Below, piece after piece: positions 24,151 to 35,759 of a stretch of 64,000 nt of DNA. This DNA is from Watersipora subatra. Taxonomy: Eukaryota > Bryozoa > Gymnolaemata > Cheilostomatida > Watersiporidae. Under the pieces are notes generated by a model. It ran no database searches. It saw only the letters and a list, made by a program, of their open reading frames with translations, and was not told where the DNA came from. A program made the translations under genes and the position numbers. The stretch's first letter is position 1. Every line of letters begins with the position of its first letter. The stretch spans positions 42,868,776 through 42,932,775 of the forward strand of contig NC_088713.1 of NCBI RefSeq assembly GCF_963576615.1. Reading direction: 5' to 3'.

Positions 24151-25502
24151 AGTGAGTAATTGACAAATTACTTTACTGTATATATACCTGAATGAAAAAA
24201 GCAATGGTTTGTATATGTTGAACCAATAAAAATATGTTTACAACCCAAGTGTAGTTTCGCTTTGCGAATACCTGCTTTATGACAATTTCTTCTTAGAAAT
24301 GACAGTCATGTCGGAGGCATAACAGCCACAAATTTTTACTAGTTTTAGTTCTATGGACTGGGTAATTTTATTGAGTAATAGTGCTGATGAGAGTAATTAT
24401 TTTTATCAGTAATAATATATTGTAAACTAATAATATTCATGAATCATCTGACTCGAGTTTTATGCTCACCTCACGGTAATTTCAAAATGAACGAAAAGTG
24501 TTCCCTCTCATTCTGCAACACATTTTTTATAGTTTTCGCGGCATCAACTAACGTATTATTATACTGATTAATTTGCTATAAAAAGACTGTTAATAGATCA
24601 TGTGGTTTAAAGTTATAACCATTTATACAGACTCATTTTAGAAATTAGGTGTCACTAATTACTTATGTCGCAGTAAAGAAATTCCTTTCGTAGTAAAGGA
24701 GTTGACGTTAGTTTGTTAAATACATCATGTAGTTACCACACTGTTTAGAACAAATAGTGCTAATGTAAAACTACAATAAAAATATGTCATCGCTAACATA
24801 AATTTGCTACCAGTTTTAATTTTATATTATACTACATATTTTATATAGGTTTTGCATTTTCTATTAAAGGATTTTAAATGTTCCCAGGACAAAAAGAAGC
24901 CACTGCAACAGGCTTTTCATAGAAATGATTTTAAACTCTATCTTAGTATGATAGATATTTCTGTAACAAGTATTGATGTGGCTAATTGTGCCTAATACTT
25001 TTATACGCTTTTGACTAAGTCAAACAAATCTAGTTTGTTTCACTCTTACCACCTGCCTCAAGTCGGTGCAAATGATCATCAAAAATTTGATTTCTTTGTG
25101 CCGCTAAAAATGGCACATTAAAGAAAATTTAGTTTGGTGAACACTCAAATATTGGTTAATTATTTGCCTTGCTAAAAACCGTAATAGACTCATCTGGATT
25201 ACATGTACAACTTAGCTGCCTAGGTTGCTAACTCGTAGTTCCGTGGCTTGTTATCATTTTGCTTGTTAGGGAGTAGTAATCTTTTTAAAAAAATGAACCC
25301 GCTTTTTTTGTTGGAAACATACCATTCAAGCAGCAAATGTATGTCAGTGCTACTGCGCATTATGCTGGTTAATATTCTCAGCTTTGTTAATCATTTTTAG
25401 TATTGAATAAGTGTTGCTGCTTTTTGGTTTGTCTCTTTTTCCATATATATGTAACTATTATGTATGACTTTTTAGCTTCATGAAGCTGGTGCAAAGTTCT
25501 TA
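24151..25502. other. AT-rich stretch, no supported gene
   Basis: No convincing exon, repeat or TIR was seen between repeat family E and the piggyBac element. Confidence 0.4.
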
Positions 25503-25506
25503 CTAA

Positions 25507-27704
25507 CCCTTTAGTGACCGCGGGCTTACGGCTGGAATTCCCCCAGCGCACCAGAGCATTTACTATGGTTATTTGAGCCTTCGATACCACTGCGTAAAAA
25601 CTGCATCAACTTTCATCAAAATTGAGGTAGATACATAAATCAACACGCACAAGAATGCTGAGAAATTTCTCTACAAGCTGATTTTTTTTTATGTAGCTAG
25701 CTTGCATTTGCTTTCCTGCAAAACTCTCAATTCGTTGAAGCGACGAGTTTTTTTATTTTTGTCGGTCATTTTCAATTGTTTTTATATTTACTAAAAGCAA
25801 TTTTGCAATGTTGTATAAATAATTCCTGCATGGATTTATATGTTCACAACAACTTAAAAAAAAATTAGTCGTCCAAGAGCATTGAAAGTGGAGTTATGAG
25901 CTCCAATGTATAGCGGGAGCGCCACTGGAAATGCTCAAGACGCCTTGTCCATAAGCAGCGCAAGACAGTCACCCGACAAGGTTGCTCCAACTTTTGTGCA
26001 AGTTGGCACAAAACTGAATAAATATGCATCTGGAAGCTGAGAAATTTTCCTGCAGAATGAGATTTTTTCCTCCACACAGCTTGCAAAAACTTGGCAGCTA
26101 GACATATATAATTATATGCAGTTACGATTTTTTGCTCTAGTTTTTATGCATTTCTTGAGACTATAGATCTATGTAAAAGTTTTGCATATAAAGTCAATGC
26201 ACAGGTTCATGTGTGCTGCAGCAAACATTAACCGGTTGTGTGCAAGAAGAATTAAGTCGTGAGCCTATATTCACACATTTGGTGAAGCAGCAAAAAACAT
26301 GAAGTAACATTTATTATGAGCAGAAACAGCAAATCATGGACTACTAGATTGCAAAACAATATGAGAACAGAACTTTTTGATTAGACCGCTGCTCTGAAGA
26401 TGAAAGTGTGCAACAAATACAGCACACCAATGCACAACTAATACAATAGATTAGCAAATTTATGTAAAAATGCTAGCAATACAAAGCAGTGAAGCATTTG
26501 CGGAAACAATAAAATACCATTTGTAAATAAATTTAGTTAGCATGGTAAAGATCAAAACATGACTTGCACAAATATATTCCACTTGTGACTCCGCTGCCAG
26601 TGCATTCAGCTTGCTCGTCGACAATGTATACAGACAACTGGTGCACATAGCCAGAGACAGCAACGGAAAGCAAATAACTTAATTCCAAATTTAGATCTGT
26701 TAGATGGAATATACTGTCTAAAGTTGAGCCATCCTTCCCATGCCAGCAAGCTTTCATCTACAGATATAAATTTATCAGAGTGAAAAACAGGATAGAACCA
26801 GTCGCATGTCATGGCAAAATTTTTTTCTAACTTGAACATTTTATTGCCAGTAGGGTCTTCAAAATTGTCAATAAAGTGTAAGCTTGCTTCTAATTTTCTT
26901 TCAATTTTTAAATTGATTAAAAATCAGCGTAGATAATAAAGGAATGTCACAGTGGACCAGTAAGGCAGCATAGTAGGCTTTTTGAGAATACCTAAATGCA
27001 AAACTAAACAAACAACTCGCCAAATCTTTATCATCAACAGGCTCCGAAGCATCGCAATGTTTTTGAAGGCCATATTTATTTGTTTGGTTCAAAATAATAT
27101 TTATAGTGACCGATGTTTAAAAAGCTTTGAATAATAAAAAACACCTACCTGTTTAAGAATTCAAACTTATACTCCTGCCAGACTGTTAGCAAAATGTAAT
27201 TATTTTGGTTTTAAATCAGCTCCTCTTTGATATCCGTCATTATTAGCCGTTTCAACACCGGCCGTTTCAGTCTCACTTTCGCAATCCCATTCATTTTGTT
27301 GATTCTCTTTTTTACTTTCATCGGCTTCCTCACATTTTTTGGTCTAAAATCCCCTTCTTCACTTTCAAACCTGTCGTTATCTTCCTGTAAACAAATCTTT
27401 TTAATAGCGCTTCAAATATCGCATCCGTTCATGATGATCAGCTTTCTATAAAGACCGTTCAACTTCTAACAAAGTGTTCTTTTTGCACATGCGTAGAAGG
27501 GAGTAATTACAGCCTCAAAACAGTAGTATGATATCTTTTAAAACTCCTCAAAATATTAATGAAAAATGTTAGTGCCATTTTTAAAATAAATAAATGAATT
27601 TAAAAAATACCTATCGAAGACTCAGATCTGATGGCAATTACGGGTTTGGTGCGCTGAGACTGCGCTCTCAGCCCATAAGATTTACGGGAACGGTGTGAAA
27701 AAGG
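25507..27704 (-). mobile_element. decayed piggyBac-like transposon
   Basis: The left end is CCCTTTAGTGACCGCGGGCT after CTAA (25503-25506). The right end, read inward, is CCTTTTTCACACCGTTCCCG before TTAA (27705-27708). Deeper in both ends lies a shared CAGCGCACCA word in inverted positions. The ~2.2-kb length fits a piggyBac element. Minus-strand remains of a piggyBac transposase lie inside. The one altered TTAA and the broken frames show that it is inactive. Confidence 0.8.
26460..27450 (-). pseudogene. piggyBac-like transposase remnant
   Basis: Would catalyse cut-and-paste transposition at TTAA sites. The clearest part, on the minus strand near 26740-26765, reads FISVDESLLAWEGWLNFRQY and continues IPSNRSKFGIKLF. 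This corresponds to the conserved DDE_Tnp_1_7 stretch around the first catalytic aspartate (codon about 26756-26758). Further on, in other frames, come SGYVHQLSVY and ALAAESQVEYICASHVLI, the family region after the first Asp. Upstream (27227-27450) an acidic then basic stretch including DNDRFESEEGDFRP fits the usual acidic N-terminus. At least two frameshifts and several stops break the gene; the second and third catalytic Asp could not be placed. The domain call is firm; the exact family is not. Confidence 0.75.
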
Positions 27705-27708
27705 TTAA

Positions 27709-28590
27709 CAATAATTTGGTTGAACGTCAGGTTCTGGTTATTATGTTTTACAAATTGGACTATGCCCTGTGAATAACTGCTTAATTTCAATTATGTACAC
27801 AGCTCCTATTCACCCTTGCATGTTTATAGTTGTCGTGTTCTTGCATTCCTGTTACCTGTTTACCGGCGATAGCACTTGTACAAACTATAGGTTAGCGTAG
27901 CGTCTGAGACAGGAACAGAAACTTGCAGTTAACACCCATGGTGACGAGCTCTAAACTTTACCTTACAATAATATCTAGAAGCCAAGTCCAAATCAAGGTC
28001 AGACAACTGACAATCGATTTCATGACTTGGTGATCGCTTTTGAAATTTTGTTCACATTGCTTAAGTCATGCTCTTCTAATGCCTAAAGACTACACCGGTG
28101 AGGAATATAAAAGCTGTGATTGAATGTCACGGCTAGAATACCAAATACACTTCTACTTGCTCAGTTTTTGTTTTTTCTGCAGCAATCAATGAACTTGCAA
28201 ACGATTTGCTGTAAACGTATGTTGAAAACAGTTAATGTAAATCGGAAAAGGTTCTATTAAAAAAAAACTTGTTATTTCTATTTTGTTATGAATCATTGCA
28301 GAGTGCTGCCATAACATGTCCTGCATCCTCTTTGATGCTAGTCAAGTTATCTACAGAACTGGCAATTTAAGGTTCAAACAGCTTACATACATCTTTGGGA
28401 TGTTTCTGGTCAGAAGAGAGTGGACACAAGAACTTAGTGAAGGTAAATCACGGTGTTTATAGACCAAAATATTGAGAAACGTAGAATGAGCTTTAGTGAA
28501 AAAAATTTTTTTTTTAGAGGTATTTTACAATTATAGAGATTAAAAATCACTTCTAGTCTTAAAAATTCAATTATATTATTTTTGGCAAAT
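27709..28590. other. no supported gene
   Basis: No domain-like frame, tandem repeat or delimited element seen in this stretch. Confidence 0.4.
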
Positions 28591-28598
28591 ACATTTAA

Positions 28599-29097
28599 CA
28601 CTTTTGCTATCACATCAATTTCTGACCAAACAAAATTAATTCAAACAAATTTTCAAAAAACTGATATACAGCTAGTATTTAAGTAATATCACAAAAATCA
28701 AAACCTACTGTTTCACTGTTAAATGCATCTTTTTCAAAAAAATTCTACAAAATAACTATGAAACTGTTTAGTGAGTCCCAATCTCACAAATGTTCTGACG
28801 CTTTCTTTGCGTTGAATGAACGCTGTGTGTTTCTTATTGCCATGACGATAATGATCTGGTTTTTCTGTTTTGATAATAAGTAGAAATGAAACTGTTAGGC
28901 TAAAAATTATTCTATTGGTTGCGGGTGATTGGCAACCAAATTGTTTTGGTAGAGACAGAGTTTGATTTGTCTAGCTAATGTGTGTACTCCGTAATGAAAA
29001 GAAAAGTGAAACCCTCATGATAAGCCAATACATCGGCTTATGGTCTGTACTTATATTACCTCGGAAGCCGTGACATCGGCTTATGGTAGCGAAAGAG
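28599..29097 (-). mobile_element. TTAA MITE, same family as 18.3 kb, reverse copy
   Basis: TTAA lies on both sides (28595-28598, 29098-29101). Reverse-complemented, it begins CTCTTTCGCTACCATAAGCC and ends near GTGATAGCAAAAGTG, matching the 18258-19490 element without the minisatellite; it holds only two or three degenerate 'AAGCCGATGT'-type units. Confidence 0.75.
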
Positions 29098-29101
29098 TTA
29101 A

Positions 29102-29799
29102 TAATTTGCCCCATGCTATACCCTTTATAACTTTCAATGGCATTCATGTTGGTTAATAGATTGACTCGCATATTAGTATTACTTACAATCTGTTTGTGAT
29201 AAATCCAATTTTTGCTCAAAATCCCGTTCTGCTTGTCATAGCTATCTTTTGCAGTTATCCTTCATTTTTCGTGATACACAGGGACATTGGTTTTTTGTGA
29301 AAAGTGAAATCGCAAAATAAAAAGTAGTTTTTTTTACGTACTATATATACATGTACATGGCTCAAACTTTTTTTGTTAAAACACTTGCATTTTTCTCTAA
29401 ACATAATGTATTTGTTTCCTGTATGATAAATAAATTGAAGTTCTCTTGATTGACTGTTATGTCGTATTTCAATTTCAATCCCAGTATGGTAATTCAAAGA
29501 ATGAACTTCAAGTGTATGGGCATAGTTTGGACTTTATCTGGTTGGAATATCTGTCCAGTAAATGCTCTTATAATGCATTCCTCTTATAACGGGAACTCCA
29601 CCTAAAAATAATTTATGTAAAGCTTTTGTTTGATGCAACATAAATACTTTCACATGAAGTAAAGTGTCAAGTTGGTGCAAATTCTCAAATTCAATGACGA
29701 GAATTTTATAGCTGGCTTTAAAAATATAGTTTACATTCTTGCCGAACTGGAGCAATAAGAGTATGTATAGGGTTCGCTATTATAGATTTTAGTACATTG
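29102..29799. other. spacer between two inverted MITEs
   Basis: About 0.7 kb of AT-rich sequence between oppositely oriented copies of the same MITE. Minus-strand open frames of 73-82 codons here show no family signal. Confidence 0.4.
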
Positions 29800-29803
29800 T
29801 TAA

Positions 29804-30426
29804 CTCTTTTGCCACCGCAAGCCTATGCATCAGCTTATCAATAGGGTTTCACTTTTTTTATTAGGAAGCCCACACATTAGCTAGACACATCAAATTATGC
29901 CTCCAATTAAAGAAATTTGTTTCCAAGCAGGTGCAACCAATATAATTCGTTTGCAGTTCAACCATTCTAACATTTCACAGTAATTTAAGTACAGACAGTA
30001 AGCCGGTGTATTGACGTTTCAATAGGGTTTCACTTTGCTTTTCATTACGAAACCTACACATTAGCTAGACTAATAAAGTCTGGTCTCGCACGAAACGACC
30101 TTGTTGCTAGTCAGATGCAACCAATATACATTATTTTTGTTCAACTATTCAATTTCCAATCATTTTTTCAAAACGGCAAAACCAGATCGTTATCGCAAAC
30201 AAAGCGTCAGAAAAATTGTGAGAGTGAGATTCACCAAACAATTCTAAGCTTACCTTGTAGAGAACATTCTTTTAAATAAGATGCATTTTACAGTAAAATA
30301 ATATCTGTTCTCATTCTTGAGTTACTGCTTAAATACTAGCGGTATATCGCTTTTTTTCGAAAAACCGTTTGAATTAATTTGGGAAGGTTAATCATTTGGT
30401 CAGAATTTTATGCAGTAGCAAAAGAG
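29804..30426 (+). mobile_element. TTAA MITE, same family as 18.3 kb, forward copy
   Basis: TTAA at 29800-29803 and 30427-30430. The ends read CTCTTTTGCCACCGCAAGCC and, inward from the right, CTCTTTTGCTACTGC. Shares GGGTTTCACTTT, CACATTAGCTAGAC and AACCAGATCGTTATCG with the 18.3-kb copy. It contains two diverged 'AAGCC...GT' repeats but no expanded array. Confidence 0.75.
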
Positions 30427-30430
30427 TTAA

Positions 30431-32265
30431 ACTAGTTTGCCATTAGAAGATGTCAGTTGTGTCAAAAAATAGAAAAAATGACTAGCCTTTCATAAACTCC
30501 CAAAAATTGGAAAGCTACCTATTGGTGCAAGCATTGAAGTATTGATATACCCAGATGAATGTTATGAGCTCTAGTCTCATGAAAAATATATATTTTTCCT
30601 AACTGTATCCCGACGATGGATAAATGAAAAGTCAGACAGACACCGCTTTCACCTTGTTAGTTAGCAACAACAAGTATCAATCAGTCTTTTGTTGCTTTTA
30701 TTTACTTCACCTTCTTGTTTGTCTCTAAATTCATGTCTACTGCCAATTAACCAGAATGTTTTTAATTGTTTAATCGGTTGATATGAGCATTAAAGTGGAA
30801 ATTTTACCTGAGCTAGTAATTATTTCAGTTTTCTTGAATAGTGTTACAAAAACGAACTGTAACAAACAGGCGCAGTGGCACTTGCATGCCAATGGCAGAG
30901 TAACTTTATTGTAAAAGCACATGCCATAATCGTGTAAACCAAGGCTGAAAATCTGTTCTACTAGAAACTTCTGAGCTATTTAAAGGACTTTAATAATGTC
31001 TATATAATCTCAGATTTTTTGAATTTTTTTAAAGTGCTCGAAAGGGCAACTTCATGTTTTTTTGTCCCAGCATTGAACCTTCTTCAAATAGATTACAATT
31101 TTTGGAGAAAAGCCGTCTGCACAGGAATTGAAGGCTCATGTTGTTCGTTGGAGCTTAGGACATATTATTTTAGTGTTAATTGTGTTTTAGTTGTATCATG
31201 CGTATTTTGGAAGAAAACATTAAACCTAGAAAGAGTAATTCAAAGTGGTCTAAAAACATGCGAGTTATAAAGCAAGCTGACTTATTTTTAATAATCCTAG
31301 CTTAGACAACTGAAAAAATTATTTCTGTAAGAAATGACATCTTGAAGCATATTTGTTAAAAAAATTATTTGCTTGCAAAATCTGTTGGTCTAAACTTTTC
31401 TTGATTTTGCTGGACTTGCTGGACGTACTATTTTAGTGTTAACCCTTTGGCAGAGAAACGACTAAAATGTCGTTTACCGGTTGCGTGAAGAAACAAAATT
31501 TATGTCGCTTTCGGTAGACGTTTATAAAACTGTCGCCTAGTAACGTTAAACAAAGGATATGAACACTAGTAAGTTTTAAATATCATCAACAATATATCGG
31601 TTGATGATTTACAATATGAAATGATTATCTGAGAGGCTTTGATTTGTGCTAAAAACTAAACAAATTGCCTCTCCTTGAAAAAGAATAAAATTTGGAAAAA
31701 ACAGTCAACATCAGCTCGACTTTCAAAACGGTAAAATAAAAGATTATTTGATCCTGCGATCATTAGTGACTTTTTGTTTGATCAGAATCAAAATAATTCA
31801 AATAATAGAAGTGATGTAAACTTTTTGGATTTTTAATGAACTTGGAAAATATAGGGAAAACGATCGTTGTGGTGTCAAATGCCTTCCAACGCTAAGTCGG
31901 TTTATATGCATCTGCAATGTGAGATTTCAAAATTTGATCACTGGCCATTTAAGAAGAACTAAATAGTTTTAGTGTAATCAGTATTAATAATACAAATAAA
32001 ATCCACATTGATCGAAAAGTGTGCGTGAGGATCTTGTCTGTTTATATTTGCCTCCAGTGTCACCTGCCTACAATAAATGATTTTAGTTTACATAAAACCT
32101 GTTGTTATTCAATAAAAGCACTGATTCAACTTATGCTACTTCTATTTCAGCTCATCAAAAATTGGTAAACTTGCAATGAATCTATGTACTTATTTTATAT
32201 ATTTAGCTCTTCATCTTAAGCTTTCTTAAATTGCAATTGAGGTCCGTAAAAGTCGACGATAATTT
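30431..32265. other. mostly featureless; one lone TTAA end
   Basis: TTAACCCTTTGGCAGAGAAA at 31439-31458 looks like another piggyBac-type left end and is followed by ACGACTAAAATGTCG, a short palindromic motif. No matching right end was found. The 83-codon frame at 31019-31270 (+) is Cys-rich but unrecognised and lacks splice or repeat support. Confidence 0.35.
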
Positions 32266-32978
32266 TTTGCGATAGATGTAAGAAATAGAGTAGTAGTCAT
32301 ACCACAAGTTCATGATTTTTGAACAATTTATTACTTCATTCTTTAATAAGTTGAAAATGCTAAGACGGATTAAAAAAATTATTGATCTTGTTGGAAGAGA
32401 GGAAATTTGAATTGCCATTTGATGTTATAAAAAATTGCTAAAACATTTTATGACCAGGATTCACAAGAGCACTTTTAATTGTATCATAGTTTGGAAAACA
32501 TAATATTATTACAGGAGCAGACAACTCAAGAATTTAAGTGAGCAAGAGTGTTGCCTAAAACGGTTAATACAAATTGTTTTTTAGTTATAGCTAAAAAACC
32601 AGTGTGCCTGGTAGTGGTAGCATCATTACCATATCAATCTATATAGATCAACGTAATACACTTTTTATTAGAATACAACATATTTTGGTATACAAATCGC
32701 TATTCTCATAAATGTAATGGCTTTTGTTAAAGACCTAACTTTCACCAATGAATGAAGTGTGCCCTCAGGTTAGAATGGCCCCTATTTTTGAACCACACCG
32801 CCTATGAGATTTTTATAAACATATCAATCAACAGAACTTATTACATATAATGATGCAAAGAAAAAGCTAAAAGTGTGTTGCAGTGTGAGCTCGGTCGTGT
32901 TCTCAGCCTTTTCCGCTAATAACATAGGAAGCAATCAGTAATCCATTTTCAAAAGTCTATTGATTGCCCATTTCTGAA

Positions 32979-33051
32979 ACCTTGGTAACTTTAAAGTCTG
33001 ACACGGCTGGTTAAGTAACCAGCCGTGTCAGACCTTTAAAGTTACCAAGGT
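32979..33051. repeat. near-perfect 73-nt hairpin
   Basis: Arms of 35 and 36 bases with a two-base centre (AG). The only imperfection is one extra G in the right arm. The left arm begins ACCTTGGTAACTTTAAAG and ends GACACGGCTGGTTA. It lies in the insertion specific to repeat copy B. It may be the inner end of a recent foldback insertion; the pairing is tighter and the loop smaller than in animal pre-miRNAs. Confidence 0.9.
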
Positions 33052-33052
33052 C

Positions 33053-33076
33053 TTTTTACTACACTTGTAGTAAAAA
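33053..33076. repeat. short hairpin TTTTTACTACA
   Basis: Eleven-base arms TTTTTACTACA / TGTAGTAAAAA around CT, two bases after the larger hairpin. Confidence 0.85.
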
Positions 33077-33714
33077 ACGAAATTGCGAGAACAAAAATAT
33101 GTGCTCCCAAAAAACGGAAAATCCCAGGTCGGTGAAGGTTGTTAACATGTTTTCTATTGGTTCAATGCAAGCAGATGATTCTTTTCTTTCAAATAGGTAC
33201 ACGTATGACAGGCTAATTAATCAGCTACTCAATAAAAATGTGTTTTGTACAAACATATTTGTAAGAGCCATAGAACATTGATCTTGGCTATACGCGTATG
33301 TTGTGCCGAGCTGCACTGCCTGTTGTATGTAAATGTTGTTTCAGCCTGTTGCAAGTAAATATTGTTTCTTTTTTAGATCAGCTGTCTCAATGAAGTTCTG
33401 CTTGGCTTTTAAATTGGCATCCCACTGTGTGGTCGTGTTTCAGTCAGTGTTTTTCACCTCCGTGTTTCAGGTCGCAAGCAGAATTTCGCGATAGTAAAAG
33501 TACTTAGATGATACACCCTAAGATGCATTCAAAACAGTATTGTACGATAGCTTAGTGCTATAGACTACAACCCTATTCTGGTGTTTCAAACTATTGCCAG
33601 TTAGGAGTGTGGTAAGTAGCAGCTAAAGCTAAATGTCTTTATTATATAAAATACCTAAATACTGGCAAGGCAGAAGCGAATGGAAAACATGTAACTAGAG
33701 AAACTGTTCATAGC

Positions 33715-34428
33715 AAGATATCCCTTTTGCTGCCATATGCGCATTTATGCAAAGTGTATGGCCAACTGTCATATGCACACTATAGCAAATTTTCAAGCAG
33801 TCGCATAGTAACTTAATTTTATTACTTGTTGATAACATAACCAACGACCTTTAGTACTTTTATAGTATTGACAGTGTTGTCTAAATATTTTTCTATGAAA
33901 GTTGCATAAATTCGCAAGTCTGTTTTAAGTCTTTGTTTGGAAAATTTCAACTCGGAAACGCTCATCTTTTTTTCAACATTTGAACTATTTAGCGTTATTA
34001 TGGCCTTCGCAAGTTCCTCGCGACTTAAAAAACAAAGAGTTACATATGTTGATGAAATTGCAGCCAATTCAAAATCTGGCTTAGTAATTACAAAGATAAT
34101 GAAAGACGCAGCACTAACTCTGACGGTAATCTGCTAAGTTCTGACGGAAATAATAGTTTTGTAAGTGTAAGTAAAATTGGAGATGATCATTTTAGTTTCA
34201 TTGCGATCACAGCTTTACATAGGTTTAGTAATGCACAAAGCATAAACATGTCGATTTGGTGCATAGCTCTGGTAACACGTTTGCAAAATAAAATGTTACA
34301 AAAATGTTTTAGAGTTTGAAGTTTAAAAAACCCGTGAACATACCATGAAGTAAAATCACGATCTTTCAGTAAAATGACTGACAGTAAGCCGATGCTTAAT
34401 TGGTACATGGATGGCAGCACTAGGCATA
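33715..34428 (+). mobile_element. MITE family M, copy 1
   Basis: The left end AGATATCCCTTTTGCTGCCA matches the inward-read right end AGATATGCCTAGTGCTGCCA. The body matches 55566-56249 (TATGCGCATTT, GTAACTTAATTTTATTA, GTATTGACAGTGTTGTC) and the reverse copy at about 60500-61190. Overlapping open frames at 33822-34137 on both strands are part of the repeat. Confidence 0.7.
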
Positions 34429-35390
34429 TCTAAACACACCAACCTTAGAATGTTAAAGGCCAACTGAATAATAAGGGATTTTTATACAATTAAATAGTCA
34501 ATCTGTGCATGAAAAAACATTGACTGTTAGACAGTTAATAATTTTATTCAGCTCAAGAGTTGGACTAAACTTGGTTTGTACTAAAAATACCATGGCAGTC
34601 TAGAGTGCGGTAAAATATTGTCAGTTGCAATAATTAAACATTCAATTATTGCAAACTATTGCAAGAAGGTCAATTAGCACAATTGTTATTGTGTCAGTCT
34701 AATGCGTTGAATCTTGCAAGTTTAAATCCTATGTGACACAATTTTTTTTCTCTGATTTCCAACTGTGGCTTTAGATGGACATATACTGTTCTCATAATAG
34801 TACAGGCTGAATGTGTACAATGTTGTTGATTTTTGTGCGTTTTGCTTAGAAGGGAAAGGAACAGTACCGCTGTAATTGTTGGTTTGTAAAATAGAGCTTT
34901 TCTTAATCCAACTATTTATTACATATTATATTTCAATGATACCATTCTTAACTAAGATTTGAACAAAGAAGCATTAGCTTGAAATAAATCACTGAAGATA
35001 ATCATTGTTTTTAATTTTACTGAGCGAAATGATTTGTGTTAACCACAACATTAAAACAAACTTTTTCAAAGAAAAGCTTATTGATTAAAGTTTTATTGTT
35101 AGGTGGAACATCAGCATACTTAGAATTGCAATATCTTTAGGAGAAATGTAATTATGCAGTTTCAGTAGGAAGACATCTTCTGTGCCACACCTACATGTAG
35201 TAGTGCTGCCAAAGTAACCCGCTGCAAGAGCTTCCTTTTAAAGTTCAGGTCCATTTCCTAAGTATTTTGAAACAACGTGATGGAACACACTTTTTAGTAA
35301 TTAATGTTAGAAAACCTCCTTGATATTTTGGGAAAGTCTGTAAAATGGGTAGGGTTCAAAATTCTCCTAATTTTCAACTATACAACTTAC
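34429..35390. other. no supported gene
   Basis: AT-rich, with no delimited repeat; it ends in the pyrimidine-rich acceptor of the exon at 35409. Confidence 0.4.
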
Positions 35391-35408
35391 TAAATGGTTT
35401 CTTTGCAG

Positions 35409-35735
35409 GAAGAGCAGCAACTCTACCCGTTGAAGCATAGTGGTCTAGAATGCCTGACCTTCAAACGACAGGTTGTTGTTCAATTTCCAAAAAGGTCTCC
35501 AGTGACAGGAAAGACATCCAAGCTTGAAGTTCTTTCTACAACTGGGCGTGTCTGCAATCAGCAAAGTTCCCTTGCCAATTACTTTAGAGATGTCTTGCTA
35601 GAATATTATTGTAAAAAATTGTGCCTAGCCATTGGTTACACTAACCATAACATATTGCACTATACTCAACATGCAAGGGACTGCTCACACAAATCGCAAG
35701 ACAATTATTGTAGCAGCAGTGTTTTGAAGCTCTAA
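35409..35735 (+). CDS. likely terminal exon, unidentified protein
   Basis: The acceptor GGTTTCTTTGCAG is followed by 108 open codons in phase 0, then TAA at 35733-35735. A polyA signal AATAAA follows at 35752-35757, a short distance consistent with a compact 3' end. The encoded segment starts EEQQLYPLKHSGLECLTF and is mixed polar/hydrophobic with a basic stretch (FPKRSPVTGKTSK) and a Cys-rich end. Base composition is visibly less AT-rich than the flanks. I do not recognise a domain. Upstream exons were not found. An ATG 15 bases upstream would overlap the acceptor and is probably not the start. A GTAAAA about 245 bases into the exon could act as an internal donor, giving a shorter exon. Confidence 0.45.
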   Translation, partial: EEQQLYPLKHSGLECLTFKRQVVVQFPKRSPVTGKTSKLEVLSTTGRVCNQQSSLANYFRDVLLEYYCKKLCLAIGYTNHNILHYTQHARDCSHKSQDNYCSSSVLKL

Positions 35736-35759
35736 AACTTTATTTGACAGAAATAAATC

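Larger units (their letters stand above)
32270..33330 (-). repeat. ~1-kb dispersed repeat, copy B of an inverted pair
   Basis: Reverse complement of 21340-22320 with many ordered matches. It carries an extra segment at about 32950-33215 that copy A lacks; that segment contains the two hairpins listed next. Confidence 0.85.

Noticed and set aside
27227..27451. 74-codon + strand frame rich in Phe/Leu/Ser
   Set aside because: Antisense of the acidic N-terminal part of the piggyBac transposase remnant.
32979..33051. microRNA precursor
   Set aside because: The pairing is almost perfect with a two-base centre; animal pre-miRNAs have larger loops and bulges.
33822..34137. overlapping 66- and 81-codon frames
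   Set aside because: Inside MITE family M; the copies at 55.8 and 60.9 kb do not keep the frames.
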